Assembly: GCF_023897015.1 (NCBI RefSeq)
Contig: NZ_JAMHFY010000005.1
Span: 62,001-126,000 of the forward strand
Reading direction: 5' to 3'
Length of the DNA stretch: 64,000 nucleotides
From: Desulfosporosinus nitroreducens
GTDB lineage: Bacteria > Bacillota > Desulfitobacteriia > Desulfitobacteriales > Desulfitobacteriaceae
A program made the translations under genes and the position numbers. Positions 8,424 through 17,380 of the stretch are shown one piece after another (within the stretch, counting starts at the first letter, position 1; every line of letters begins with the position of its first letter). The notes beneath the pieces were generated by a model. It had not been told where the DNA came from and ran no database searches. It worked only from the letters and a program-made list of their open reading frames with translations.

Positions 8424-9614
8424 TTACAACCCAGCAAGCTTTTTCAAGGCTTCGACCTTATCTGTTCTTTCCCAGGGGAGATCGAGATCCGTTCTTCCAA
8501 AATGCCCATAAGCTGCCGTCTGGCGATAAATCGGGCGACGCAGATCCAACGCTTTAATAATACCCGCTGGACGCAGGTCAAATGTCTGCCCGATAAATTC
8601 AACGATTTTTTCATCGGGAAGCTTTCCGGTGCCAAACGTCTCAATCGAGACAGATACTGGCCGCGCTACACCGATTGCATAAGCGATTTGAAGTTCGCAA
8701 CGGTCTGCCAACCCTGCTGCAACAACATTTTTTGCCACATAACGAGCTGCATAAGCCGCAGAACGGTCTACTTTTGTGGGGTCTTTACCGGAGAAGGCAC
8801 CGCCGCCATGACGAGCCATCCCGCCATATGTGTCAACAATAATTTTTCGGCCGGTTAGCCCGCAATCCCCTTGTGGACCGCCAATAACGAAACGTCCCGT
8901 TGGGTTGATAAAATACTTAGTCTCTTCATCTAACAGCTCTTTAGGAACAGTGGGGTACACCACATATTGCAGTAAATCTCTGCGAATTTGCTCATTTGTC
9001 ACATCCGGATGATGCTGAGTGGAGATGACGATAGTGTCCACCCGAATCGGTTTGTTATCCTCATATTCTACAGTAACCTGAGTTTTACCGTCTGGGCGCA
9101 AGTAGTTCAAATGATTTGATTTTCTCATTTCACTCAATCTCCGTGCCAAACGGTGAGCTAAATCAATAGGAAGAGGCATATAGCTTTCAGTTTCGTTCGT
9201 CGCAAAGCCGAACATCATACCTTGATCACCGGCTCCTATTGAATCAATATCACTTTCAGTCATTTCGCCAGTTTTTGCTTCCAAGGCCCGATCCACACCT
9301 AAAGCGATATCCGCAGATTGTTCTCCGATCGAAGTTAAAACTGCGCAAGTATCTGCATCAAAGCCATATTTGGCCCGAGTATAACCCACTTCTCGCACTG
9401 TCTCTCGCACTACATGTGGAATATCCACATAACACGAAGTTGTGATTTCGCCACTGACAAGAACTAATCCTGTCGTTACAGTCGTTTCGCAAGCTACTCG
9501 CGCGTTAGGATCTAACGCATAAATTGCATCCAAGATAGCATCGGAAATCTGATCACAGATCTTATCGGGATGTCCCTCTGTCACAGATTCAGATGTAAAT
9601 AATTTTTTAACCAA
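8424..9614 (-). CDS. metK: S-adenosylmethionine synthetase
   Basis: Makes SAM from methionine and ATP in the cytosol. The 396-residue length matches the family. Motifs: [13 protein letters not shown] at the N-terminus, [12 protein letters not shown] (methionine/ATP-binding hexapeptide region) near residue 117, and [16 protein letters not shown] near 260. It begins immediately after the coaBC stop and is the last gene of the yloC-remA-gmk-rpoZ-coaBC-metK operon. No SAM riboswitch is seen, as it is not the first gene. In B. subtilis metK is elsewhere, so this linkage is lineage-specific. Confidence 0.96.
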   Translation of the reverse strand: MVKKLFTSESVTEGHPDKICDQISDAILDAIYALDPNARVACETTVTTGLVLVSGEITTSCYVDIPHVVRETVREVGYTRAKYGFDADTCAVLTSIGEQSADIALGVDRALEAKTGEMTESDIDSIGAGDQGMMFGFATNETESYMPLPIDLAHRLARRLSEMRKSNHLNYLRPDGKTQVTVEYEDNKPIRVDTIVISTQHHPDVTNEQIRRDLLQYVVYPTVPKELLDEETKYFINPTGRFVIGGPQGDCGLTGRKIIVDTYGGMARHGGGAFSGKDPTKVDRSAAYAARYVAKNVVAAGLADRCELQIAYAIGVARPVSVSIETFGTGKLPDEKIVEFIGQTFDLRPAGIIKALDLRRPIYRQTAAYGHFGRTDLDLPWERTDKVEALKKLAGL

Positions 9615-10829
9615 TTACTTCACTCCTTTGTTGCAGTCACCGAGGAGGTTGGCAATCTCACCCACGAGATTCCGTGCAACCTCCAGTTTGCTCATTTGAG
9701 GAAAATCTATTCTTCTTCCATCGGGAAAGAGAAAACTGACAGTGTTCGTTGGACTACCGAAGCCGGCACCCGGCTTGGTGACATCATTAGCTACCAAGAG
9801 GTTGACATTCTTCCTGTGCATTTTTTCTTGGGCGTTAACCAAGAGATTCTCAGTCTCAGCTGCAAACCCAATCAGAACTTGGGATGTTTTCCTTCGCCCA
9901 AGTTCGGCTAATATATCTGGATTGGGGACTAACTCAATCGTACGATTTGTCCCATCCTTTTTAATTTTTTGCTCCGCTCGAGTTGCTGGACGATAATCCG
10001 CAACCGCCGCTGCCTTAACGATAACATCCATGTTGGGGAAATTCGCAAGGACTGCATCATACATTTCAAGAGCCGTCTGTACGGACATGCGTGAAACTCC
10101 ATGCGGGGCAGGCAAATCTGTAGGTGCACTGACTAGAATGGTCTCTGCACCAGCTTCCTGCAACGCCTGAGCGACAGCATATCCCATTCGTCCCGAACTC
10201 CGGTTCCCAAGATAGCGAACCGGATCAAGGGGTTCTTGGGTACCGCCAGCTGTCACGAGAGCCCTCTTCCCCTTCAAACATTCCGACTTAGAGAACAACT
10301 GAGTTATCGTTTCTACGATTTCTACCGCTTCACTCATCCGTCCATCTCCTTCTGTGCCACACGCTTGAAACCCTGTTCCAGGGCCAATAATCTTTATCCC
10401 GCGTTCTTTGAGCCGGGTCAGATTTTCTTGTGTAGCTGGATGATGATACATTGCATGGTTCATGGCCGGTGCTGCGTAAATAGGGGCGCGAGTCGCTAAT
10501 AGAACCGTCGAAAGAAAATCATCCGCTATCCCTGTTGCCATCTTGGCTAATATATTGGCTGTGGCAGGAGCAACGATGACTGCATCGACATGCTCTGCCA
10601 AAGCGATATGCTCAACATTCCACAATTTAGGCTCGTCAAACAGATCCACATATACTGGATTTGCGGAGAGACTCTGCAGGGTAAGAGGTGCAATAAATTC
10701 AGCAGCAGACTTCGTCATCGCGACATGTACTTCAATGTTCAACTTACGCAAACGACTGACAACTTCAGCTGCCTTGTAGGCTGCGATCCCGCCGGTGACT
10801 CCTACGAGGATCTTTTTTCCTGCAAACAT
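9615..10829 (-). CDS. coaBC: Bifunctional phosphopantothenoylcysteine decarboxylase / phosphopantothenate-cysteine ligase
   Basis: Two consecutive steps of coenzyme A synthesis. The 404 residues hold an N-terminal CoaC flavoprotein (GVTGGIAAYKAAEV, substrate motif APAMNHAMY near 118, reactive cysteine in GFQACGTEGDGRM near 158) and a C-terminal CoaB ligase (TAGGTQEPLDPVRYLGNRSS, KIKKDG). The ATG overlaps the rpoZ stop (TAATG), so translation is coupled. Confidence 0.95.
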   Translation of the reverse strand: MFAGKKILVGVTGGIAAYKAAEVVSRLRKLNIEVHVAMTKSAAEFIAPLTLQSLSANPVYVDLFDEPKLWNVEHIALAEHVDAVIVAPATANILAKMATGIADDFLSTVLLATRAPIYAAPAMNHAMYHHPATQENLTRLKERGIKIIGPGTGFQACGTEGDGRMSEAVEIVETITQLFSKSECLKGKRALVTAGGTQEPLDPVRYLGNRSSGRMGYAVAQALQEAGAETILVSAPTDLPAPHGVSRMSVQTALEMYDAVLANFPNMDVIVKAAAVADYRPATRAEQKIKKDGTNRTIELVPNPDILAELGRRKTSQVLIGFAAETENLLVNAQEKMHRKNVNLLVANDVTKPGAGFGSPTNTVSFLFPDGRRIDFPQMSKLEVARNLVGEIANLLGDCNKGVK

Positions 10830-11035
10830 TACACACTCTCTTCAGGAGTACATTCATAATTGAGATCCGAATGAGAAATCTCCTCAAGTGAAATGCTTAC
10901 AGGTTTTACCCCCTTGGCTAAATCTTCGTGTTTTGCTTCTTCCATTATCGTGCGTGCCCGCTTGGCAACCACTTTGACCAAGGTGTACTTGCTGTCCACC
11001 TTACTCATTAGAATATCCAGTGAAGGTTGTTTCAT
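10829..11035 (-). CDS. rpoZ: DNA-directed RNA polymerase omega subunit
   Basis: A 68-residue omega subunit (MKQPSLDILMSKVDSKYTLV..RAR) that stabilises the beta' subunit of RNA polymerase. Its start overlaps the gmk stop and its stop overlaps the coaBC start, the usual gmk-rpoZ-coaBC arrangement of Firmicutes. The YTLV..VAKRAR segment is the conserved core. Confidence 0.93.
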   Translation of the reverse strand: MKQPSLDILMSKVDSKYTLVKVVAKRARTIMEEAKHEDLAKGVKPVSISLEEISHSDLNYECTPEESV

Positions 11036-11649
11036 ATCGCTTCCCCCTTAAAAACAAACGGTTTTCTTTTAACTCGACATTTTTCTGCTACGAGAATACT
11101 CTTAAGTTTATCGACAGCAACTGGAACTTCATCATTAATGACGACATAATCATATTCACTTACATATTCCAATTCCTCTATTGCAGTGGCTAGCCGTTTC
11201 TGAATGACTTCCTCACTCTCTGTTCCCCGTTTGTGAATTCTCTCAGAGAGAACATCCATAGACGGCGGTACAATAAAGGTGAAAACCCCTTGAGGAAACC
11301 GCTTTTTGACTTGCAATGCCCCTTGAATTTCGATCTCTAAAATAACATCTTGCCCTGCTTGAATCGCTTGTTCAACAGCAAAGCGCGGCGTACCATAATA
11401 GTTATCACAAAACTGTGCCCATTCCAACAGCTCATCCCCATTAATCAGGGCTTCAAATTCTGCCTTCTCGCGAAAAAAATAATGAATTCCATCCACTTCA
11501 CCGGGGCGAGAGGATCTGGTCGTCATCGAGACGGAATATTTTAACTCAGGCAACTGACGAAGCAACTCTTGGCAAAGTGTCCCCTTTCCTGCCCCAGAAG
11601 GACCTGAAAGGATTATTAATAATCCATGACTTTGTTCCACACACTCCAC
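11032..11649 (-). CDS. gmk: Guanylate kinase
   Basis: Phosphorylates GMP to GDP. The 205 residues carry the P-loop SGPSGAGKGTL near residue 15, then SMTTRSSRPGEVDGIHYFF (GMP binding) and the lid region IHKRGTESEEVIQKRL. The start is a GTG: either 11649 or 11640. The second has a better-placed AGGTGGAG site. It follows remA by a few nucleotides. Confidence 0.95.
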   Translation of the reverse strand: MECVEQSHGLLIILSGPSGAGKGTLCQELLRQLPELKYSVSMTTRSSRPGEVDGIHYFFREKAEFEALINGDELLEWAQFCDNYYGTPRFAVEQAIQAGQDVILEIEIQGALQVKKRFPQGVFTFIVPPSMDVLSERIHKRGTESEEVIQKRLATAIEELEYVSEYDYVVINDEVPVAVDKLKSILVAEKCRVKRKPFVFKGEAI

Positions 11650-11651
11650 CT

Positions 11652-11927
11652 CTAATCTGCCGGGTCTTCTACGTGACTGCTTGACTCTTTAGCCGAAAGA
11701 CGATGAGCCACTGTTTCAGGCTGAACTGCAGACAGAATAACATGATGGCTGTCACAGATAATCACGGCACGTGTACGCCGACCATAAGTAGCATCAATGA
11801 GCATGCCCGCATCACGCGCTTCTTGAATAATACGTTTGATCGGGGCGGATTCCGGACTGACAATCGAGATAATGCGGTTGGCAGATACAATATTGCCAAA
11901 CCCAATGTTAATGAGCTTTATGTCCAA
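11652..11927 (-). CDS. remA: Extracellular matrix regulatory protein RemA (DUF370)
   Basis: A 91-residue protein of the RemA/YlzA family ([20 protein letters not shown].. [13 protein letters not shown].. [16 protein letters not shown]). In B. subtilis RemA is a DNA-binding activator of biofilm matrix genes; in other Firmicutes the role is not established. It lies between yloC and gmk, the conserved order. An extra C-terminal tail of about 12 residues ([12 protein letters not shown]) is hydrophilic and probably disordered. Confidence 0.92.
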   Translation of the reverse strand: MDIKLINIGFGNIVSANRIISIVSPESAPIKRIIQEARDAGMLIDATYGRRTRAVIICDSHHVILSAVQPETVAHRLSAKESSSHVEDPAD

Positions 11928-11940
11928 GCTGAATCCTCCA

Positions 11941-12819
11941 TTACTCTAAATTTTGAATTTGCTCGCGCACTTTTTCCAGTTCACTTTTGACTCTTATCAC
12001 CTGTTGCCCAATCTTTAAATCATTAGCCTTTGAGCCTATGGTATTAATCTCCCGGTTCATTTCCTGAACTAAAAAATCCAGTTTCCGCCCCACAGACTCG
12101 TTGCTGCGCAAGGCTTCTCGGCTTTGAGCCAGATGACTGTCAAATCGAACCAACTCTTCAGTGATTGATGCGCGATCCGCAAAGTACACTACTTCGTTCG
12201 CCAATCGAACCCCATCCAATTCAACCTCGCCAAGAAGCGTCTGAAGGCGTTCCTGTAAGCGTTCTTGATGATCTGTTACAACATATGGTGCTCGCTCGGA
12301 AATAGTGTGCAAATACTCGGTAAGAAAATCAATCCTTTGCAGTAGATCAGTCGTTAATTTTTCTCCTTCAGAACGACGCATTTGCCCAAATCCATCGGTT
12401 GCTTTTAAAAGCGCCTCAGCACACGTCCCCCATAAAGCATCAAGATCAATTTCAGGCTCCACAACCGAAAGAACCTCAGGAAAGTTGACTAAACGATAAA
12501 TATCGGTTTCATACGCTGTATGTAGAGCTAAAGCGAGATCTTTCAATGTCTTATCATACGACAGCGCTAAATCATTGTCAACCTTCACCAATCTCTTTCG
12601 TTCTTCTGTTTCCACCACATTAACATGTACTTCAATCCGACCGCGTTGGAATCTTTCTTGTAACGTTTTACGAATTCTTTCCTCAAAACTGCTGAAATTT
12701 CTTGGCATTCTAACCATAACTTCCAAGAACCGATGATTCACGGATTTAAGCTCAATAGAAATTTGATAACCGCTTCCGCTAGCCTCTCCACGTCCAAATC
12801 CAGTCATACTATTAGCCAT
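11941..12819 (-). CDS. yloC: YicC/YloC family endoribonuclease
   Basis: A 292-residue member of the YicC/YloC family, proteins with endoribonuclease activity in E. coli and Bacillus. The N-terminus [13 protein letters not shown] and C-terminal [20 protein letters not shown] are both diagnostic. It is the first gene of the operon that runs through metK. The ATG at 12819 has no Shine-Dalgarno directly before it; the strong AGGAGGTGA lies 36 nt upstream and is separated by a 9-bp hairpin (see separate entry). An in-frame TAA between that site and the ATG excludes an upstream start. Confidence 0.92.
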   Translation of the reverse strand: MANSMTGFGRGEASGSGYQISIELKSVNHRFLEVMVRMPRNFSSFEERIRKTLQERFQRGRIEVHVNVVETEERKRLVKVDNDLALSYDKTLKDLALALHTAYETDIYRLVNFPEVLSVVEPEIDLDALWGTCAEALLKATDGFGQMRRSEGEKLTTDLLQRIDFLTEYLHTISERAPYVVTDHQERLQERLQTLLGEVELDGVRLANEVVYFADRASITEELVRFDSHLAQSREALRSNESVGRKLDFLVQEMNREINTIGSKANDLKIGQQVIRVKSELEKVREQIQNLE

Positions 12820-12864
12820 ATGTAACCCAGTTTAATTATCGTTCTACTGGGTTAGTCACCTCCT
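12817..12864 (-). promoter_or_regulatory. Hairpin-bridged Shine-Dalgarno of yloC
   Basis: On the minus strand AGGAGGTGA (12864-12856) is followed by TAACCCAGT (12854-12846), a 14-nt loop, ACTGGGTTA (12831-12823), then CAT and the ATG at 12819. Folding of the perfect 9-bp stem would bring the ribosome binding site to within about 5 nt of the start codon. This is read from the sequence; the effect on translation is inference. Confidence 0.7.
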
Positions 12865-12885
12865 AATTATTTAATCGATGATATT

Positions 12886-12894
12886 ATTATACCA
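12886..12894 (-). promoter_or_regulatory. Extended -10 promoter of the yloC operon
   Basis: The minus strand reads TGGTATAAT, an extended -10 (TGn plus TATAAT at 12891-12886), about 22 nt upstream of the yloC ribosome binding site. No good -35 hexamer is seen, which is acceptable for an extended -10 promoter. Confidence 0.6.
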
Positions 12895-13038
12895 TATTTT
12901 ACATATAGCCGTTTGCGAGTCATTTTCTGCGCCAGCGACCAATTATTAATCTGAGCGAAATTATTCCAAGTTGCTTAACTTTGGAAAACCAAAATCAAAA
13001 GTCATAACCTATGACAGTCAAATTAGTAAGTGACTCGT

Positions 13039-13073
13039 CCCGCTAAAGCTGGGGACCAACTCCCAGAAGCGGG
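13039..13073. repeat. Nested GC-rich hairpin element in the yloC-dapF intergenic region
   Basis: CCCGCT (13039-13044) pairs with AGCGGG (13068-13073), and inside it CTGGG (13049-13053) pairs with CCCAG (13062-13066). It is the only GC-rich patch in an AT-rich gap. It resembles a small REP-type element, but no second copy is recognised in this window. Confidence 0.45.
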
Positions 13074-13091
13074 AGTCTTACGATTGGATAA

Positions 13092-13141
13092 AAATGAGAC
13101 TGTAACAAACAGAAAAAAGTAGTTTGTTAACAGCCTCATTT
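13092..13141 (-). terminator. Terminator hairpin downstream of dapF
   Basis: AAATGAG (13092-13098) pairs with CTCATTT (13135-13141), extended by CTGT / ACAG and AACAAAC / GTTTGTT around an A-rich loop. It lies about 50 nt beyond the dapF stop, on the strand and side expected for its terminator. Confidence 0.75.
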
Positions 13142-13191
13142 ACTTAGATTTTAAGTAAAATCAGGTTTTGTTGCTCCTGCTCATCCGCAAT

Positions 13192-14025
13192 CTACAACCA
13201 TTCACCCTTAAATACATAAGTTCCAGGACCCGTCATGTAGACATGGTTATCTTTTCCCCACTCAATAAGCAGGTCTCCACCAGGCAGATGGACGGTCACA
13301 GCACGCTCGGTCTTATTGTTAAGAACAGCTGCAACTGCAGCAGCGCAGGCACCTGTCCCACAGGCCAGAGTTGGTCCCGCACCCCGTTCCCAAACTTTCA
13401 TGGTCAGCTCCCGAGAAGAATTGACTTGAATAAACTCGACATTGGTTTTACGTGGAAAGAGTGGATGTTTTTCAATCGCTGGCCCAACATGTTCAAAATC
13501 CAAGGTAGAATAATCCTCTACAAAAATGACACAGTGAGGATTCCCCATAGAAACGGCAGTATATAGGTAGGTTTGGCCTAACACTTCAATTGACTGACCC
13601 ACTACTGGTTCTCCTTCTCCCAGCACTGGAATGAGATCAGCCCGCAAAATGGGCTCACCCATATCGACCTGTACTCCTTGTACTTGTCCCTCATTAATAT
13701 ATAAATTAAGCTTTAAAATACCCGCACCAGTTTCCACCAGCATTGGGTTAGTACTTACAATCCCTTGATCATATACATATCGTGCAAAACAACGTATGCC
13801 ATTACCACACATTTCAGGCTCCGAGCCATCCTGATTTAATATACGCATCCGGGCATCGGCAACTTTCGATGGTAATACAACGACTAATCCGTCCCCTCCT
13901 ATTCCAAATTGACGGTGGCAGAGTTTCTTTGCCAATTCAGGATAATCCACGTCCACATTTGAAACAGTGAAATGATCCAAAAAAACGAAATCATTCCCCA
14001 AACCATGCATTTTAATGAATTCCAT
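13192..14025 (-). CDS. dapF: Diaminopimelate epimerase
   Basis: Interconverts LL- and meso-diaminopimelate for lysine and peptidoglycan synthesis. The 277-residue length is normal. Both catalytic cysteines are visible: NQDGSEPEMCGNGIRCFA near residue 73 and GPTLACGTGACAAA near 220. ATG at 14025 lies behind GGGGGG. The gene stands alone, flanked by terminator-like hairpins, between yloC and the P-type ATPase, where B. subtilis has no dapF. Confidence 0.95.
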   Translation of the reverse strand: MEFIKMHGLGNDFVFLDHFTVSNVDVDYPELAKKLCHRQFGIGGDGLVVVLPSKVADARMRILNQDGSEPEMCGNGIRCFARYVYDQGIVSTNPMLVETGAGILKLNLYINEGQVQGVQVDMGEPILRADLIPVLGEGEPVVGQSIEVLGQTYLYTAVSMGNPHCVIFVEDYSTLDFEHVGPAIEKHPLFPRKTNVEFIQVNSSRELTMKVWERGAGPTLACGTGACAAAVAAVLNNKTERAVTVHLPGGDLLIEWGKDNHVYMTGPGTYVFKGEWL

Positions 14026-14113
14026 TCGTTACCCCCCAAATCAATGTTGATATTCGTGTTCGAAAGCCATATCAAATATCAAACGTAATCCGCTCAAATA
14101 AATTCAAGCCAAA

Positions 14114-14144
14114 ACTTTAGATGGAGTAAAACTCCATCTAAAGT
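14114..14144. terminator. Perfect 14-bp hairpin terminator between the P-type ATPase gene and dapF
   Basis: ACTTTAGATGGAGT (14114-14127) pairs exactly with ACTCCATCTAAAGT (14131-14144) around AAA. A T run follows on the plus strand (TTTTTTAT) and a shorter TTTT on the minus strand, so it would end transcripts from the ATPase gene. Confidence 0.75.
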
Positions 14145-14303
14145 AAGTTTTTTATATCCTATGTAATATCCCCTTTAAAAGAATACTACGCAAGCTGAAG
14201 TGGGTCAACCAATTGAACCAAGTATACACGAAGGGCGAAGCTATACATTATTCTCTATTGAACTGCTGCTTCGCAACGGTGATCGACTAACAGCCACTAA
14301 ATT

Positions 14304-14341
14304 ACGTTCGAATATCGAGCCTCGAACTACGAACCACGCAT
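14304..14341. repeat. Degenerate heptad (TCG every 7 nt) repeat
   Basis: Units of 7 nt can be laid out as TCGAATA, TCGAGCC, TCGAACT, ACGAACC, ACGCATT, immediately beyond the stop of the P-type ATPase gene. The same 7-nt period occurs at 32208, 32338, 59635 and 61035. The rest of the gap 14145-14303 holds nothing I recognise. Confidence 0.6.
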
Positions 14342-17080
14342 TTATCCCTTAGCTATGACCGTCTTTCCTTGCCAACTGTTTTTCAAAAGCCGTGCAAAGC
14401 CGATCAAAACGGACGGTCCACCTGCTACACACAGAATAAGGACCCATTGCCACCCCACTAAGGGTGCAGTCTTAAAGATCGCTTGCAGCGGGGTCACATA
14501 TATCACACAAAGTTGCATGATAGTTGAGACAAGTACTGCTCCCACAAGATAGAGATTTGTGAAGATTCCCACTTCAAAGATACCCCGTTCTTCAGATCGG
14601 CAATCAAAGACATGAAATAATTGGGAAAACACCAGAGTCGAAAAGGCCATTGTTCGGGCACCTAACATATTGACCCCCATAAAGAGCGCAGCTACGAAGA
14701 CAAGAAGTGTACCAAGTCCAATAAATGTCCCTCTTACTGCAATCTTTGAAGCTAATCCCCGTGCAAAAATGCTCTCACCCGGTTTCCTCGGCGGCCGATT
14801 CATAATGCCAGGTTCAGCACCATCCACCCCTAACGCCATAGCAGGCAATCCGTCTGTGACTAGATTAACCCATAAGATCTGAATAGGAAGCAACGGGAGA
14901 GGTAAGCCCACAAGCGTTGCCAAAAACATTGTCAAGACTTCTCCAAGGTTACAAGAAAGTAAGTAACGAATAAACTTCCGAATGTTGTCGTAAATTCCCC
15001 GGCCCTCTTCCACGGCAGCCACGATCGTTGCGAAGTTATCATCTCCCAAGACCATTGATGAAGCTTCCTTGGTTACATCCGTCCCTGTTTTTCCCATGGA
15101 AACCCCAATATCCGCTTCTTTGACCGCCGGTGCATCATTAACCCCATCCCCTGTCATAGCGACTACTTGACCTCGCTTCTTATAGGCACGTACAATTCGA
15201 AGCTTATCCTTCGGTGTCACTCGAGCAAACACTGAAATATCCATGATCCGCTCGCTTAATTCCTGATCAGACGTTCGCTCAAGTTCTATTCCTGATATAA
15301 CCCCGCCGCCAGCTCCACGCAAAATCCCTAACTCATGAGCGACGGCTTCTGCGGTTAAACGATGATCCCCCGTGATCATGACCGGTTTAATTCCGGCCTG
15401 CCGACAAACTCTAATCGCTTTCACAGCACTGGCTCGCGGTGGATCAATCATTCCCAACAGTCCGACAAACGTCAATCCTTGTTCCACATTCTCATCGAGC
15501 GGTTCCGAATCTGCCAACGGTTTTTCGGCAACCGCCAGGACTCTAAGAGCATGCCTTGCCATTTCATCATTGGCCCGCATGATACTTTTCTTACGTTCAT
15601 TAGACAGTTCTACAACTCCTTGCCGGGTCATCTCTTGCTGGCAAAGTCGCATCACCATGTCCGGGGCCCCTTTGACATAAGCCTTGCGCCCTTGTTTGGT
15701 CTCATATACAACACTCATACGTTTTCTGTCCGAATCAAAGGGCAACTCGCCAATTCGCTTTTGCTTTCGTTCCAGAACTTCACGCCATATCCCCGCCTTA
15801 GCCGCAGCCACCAAAATTGCTCCCTCTGTCGGATCTCCCTCAATACCCCAAGGAGCATCCTTACCTTTAGACCGAAAGAGTCCGGCAACTTGAACCCCTT
15901 TCTTGGTCAAGGTTGAATTATTGCAAAGTGCAGCAATCTTTAACGCTGCATTAAGTGGATCACGTTCTTTTTCTGGATCCGCGCCCTGGAACTCCCCTTT
16001 GGGGTCGTACCCTTCTCCTGAAACTGAAATCCTTCGTCCATCGGAATAGATTTGGCGTACGGTCATTTCATTCTGAGTTAATGTTCCCGTCTTATCGGAA
16101 CAGATTACCGTCGCACAACCCAAGGTTTCTACAGCGGGAAGTTTCCGTATGATTGCTTGCCGTTTAACCATGCGTTGTACCCCAACTGCCAATGCGACCG
16201 TGACAATAGCTGGCAGGCCTTCTGGAATAGCAGCCACTGCTAAGGAGACGCCGGTGAAGAACATCTTATAGAAATCTTCACCTCTCAAAATCCCGGTAAC
16301 CACTACAGCAGCACAGACCAGAAAACTGATCAGCACCAACCATTTGCCCAGCTCTGCCAAACGTTTTTGCAAAGGAGTTTCTTCGTCTTCCACACTCTGG
16401 ATCATTCCGGCTATGACGCCCATCTCCGTATCCATTCCCGTTGCTACAACAACGCCAGCGCCTCGGCCATTGACGATTGCCGTCCCCATATACCCCATAT
16501 TTTGGCGATCTGCCATGGGTGTAAATTTATCCTGAAGAGGGGAAATACTTTTAGTCACAGGATGAGATTCTCCGGTCAAAGCAGACTCTTCTACTTGCAT
16601 ATTGACTGCCTGAATCCAACGAACATCTGCCGGAATACGATCTCCCGTATCCAGAAGGACAATGTCTCCCGGCACAACATCTGAAGCCGGAATCCTTTGT
16701 TCCATGCCTTCCCGCAGCACTCGCGCTTCAGGAGCAGTAAGGGAACGGAGGGATTCCATGGAACGTTCAGCACGAAACTCCTGAACGAAACCTAAAACAG
16801 CATTGATTATGAGAATCGCTAAGATCGTGATAGCATCCGCGATCTCGCCTAAAAGCCCAGAGACTACTGTGGCCGCTAGTAAGACTAACACCATAAAGTC
16901 TTTGAATTGTCCAAGGAACAAAAATACCGGGTGAGTCCCCTTTTTTACCGCCAGTACATTATTTCCAAACTCCTGTAACCGACGCCGAACCTCTTTAACA
17001 TTTAACCCCTTTGTCGGATGTACCTCCAACGCCTTGGCCACGTCAAGCCAAGGCAACACATGCCACGCCTGTTGCCGCAT
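14342..17080 (-). CDS. yloB: Calcium-transporting P-type ATPase (P2A, SERCA-like)
   Basis: A P-type cation pump, by family and context a Ca2+ ATPase equivalent to B. subtilis YloB. I choose ATG at 17080 (912 residues), which has AAGGAGG at good spacing; the frame stays open upstream to 17179 without a ribosome site. In order: cation ATPase N domain ([20 protein letters not shown]), actuator loop ALTGES, M4 [11 protein letters not shown], phosphorylation site [15 protein letters not shown], nucleotide domain KGAPDMVM, hinge [18 protein letters not shown], and the last six membrane helices. The E..D..N pattern of SERCA cation sites is compatible but not checked in full. Confidence 0.92.
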   Translation of the reverse strand: MRQQAWHVLPWLDVAKALEVHPTKGLNVKEVRRRLQEFGNNVLAVKKGTHPVFLFLGQFKDFMVLVLLAATVVSGLLGEIADAITILAILIINAVLGFVQEFRAERSMESLRSLTAPEARVLREGMEQRIPASDVVPGDIVLLDTGDRIPADVRWIQAVNMQVEESALTGESHPVTKSISPLQDKFTPMADRQNMGYMGTAIVNGRGAGVVVATGMDTEMGVIAGMIQSVEDEETPLQKRLAELGKWLVLISFLVCAAVVVTGILRGEDFYKMFFTGVSLAVAAIPEGLPAIVTVALAVGVQRMVKRQAIIRKLPAVETLGCATVICSDKTGTLTQNEMTVRQIYSDGRRISVSGEGYDPKGEFQGADPEKERDPLNAALKIAALCNNSTLTKKGVQVAGLFRSKGKDAPWGIEGDPTEGAILVAAAKAGIWREVLERKQKRIGELPFDSDRKRMSVVYETKQGRKAYVKGAPDMVMRLCQQEMTRQGVVELSNERKKSIMRANDEMARHALRVLAVAEKPLADSEPLDENVEQGLTFVGLLGMIDPPRASAVKAIRVCRQAGIKPVMITGDHRLTAEAVAHELGILRGAGGGVISGIELERTSDQELSERIMDISVFARVTPKDKLRIVRAYKKRGQVVAMTGDGVNDAPAVKEADIGVSMGKTGTDVTKEASSMVLGDDNFATIVAAVEEGRGIYDNIRKFIRYLLSCNLGEVLTMFLATLVGLPLPLLPIQILWVNLVTDGLPAMALGVDGAEPGIMNRPPRKPGESIFARGLASKIAVRGTFIGLGTLLVFVAALFMGVNMLGARTMAFSTLVFSQLFHVFDCRSEERGIFEVGIFTNLYLVGAVLVSTIMQLCVIYVTPLQAIFKTAPLVGWQWVLILCVAGGPSVLIGFARLLKNSWQGKTVIAKG

Positions 17081-17380
17081 GCCCTTTTTCCTCCTTTTGC
17101 TTAATAAACCGTTATAAAGGAAACCTTCTTCTGCAGGAGTATAAAACTTCATCTGAAGCCTCAGCATTGCAGAGCTCATCGGTGACTATATTTCCTCATT
17201 GATATTCGTATTTGCACCTCATTTTTTGAACTTTGAACTTCAATTTAAGGATTAGTCAACAGATAAGAGGCTTTGTCCCTTTTATAGTACATGCTTATTC
17301 CTAAAAGTATGGAAAAATGCCTCAGCAAAACAAGTGTGTTATACTAAAAAGTGACTCAATGTTGAAAGGATGTAATCAGG

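Noticed and set aside
15362-15916. 184-codon frame opposite the P-type ATPase gene
   Set aside because: It is antisense to a well-conserved gene and has no ribosome site or family resemblance; a shadow frame.
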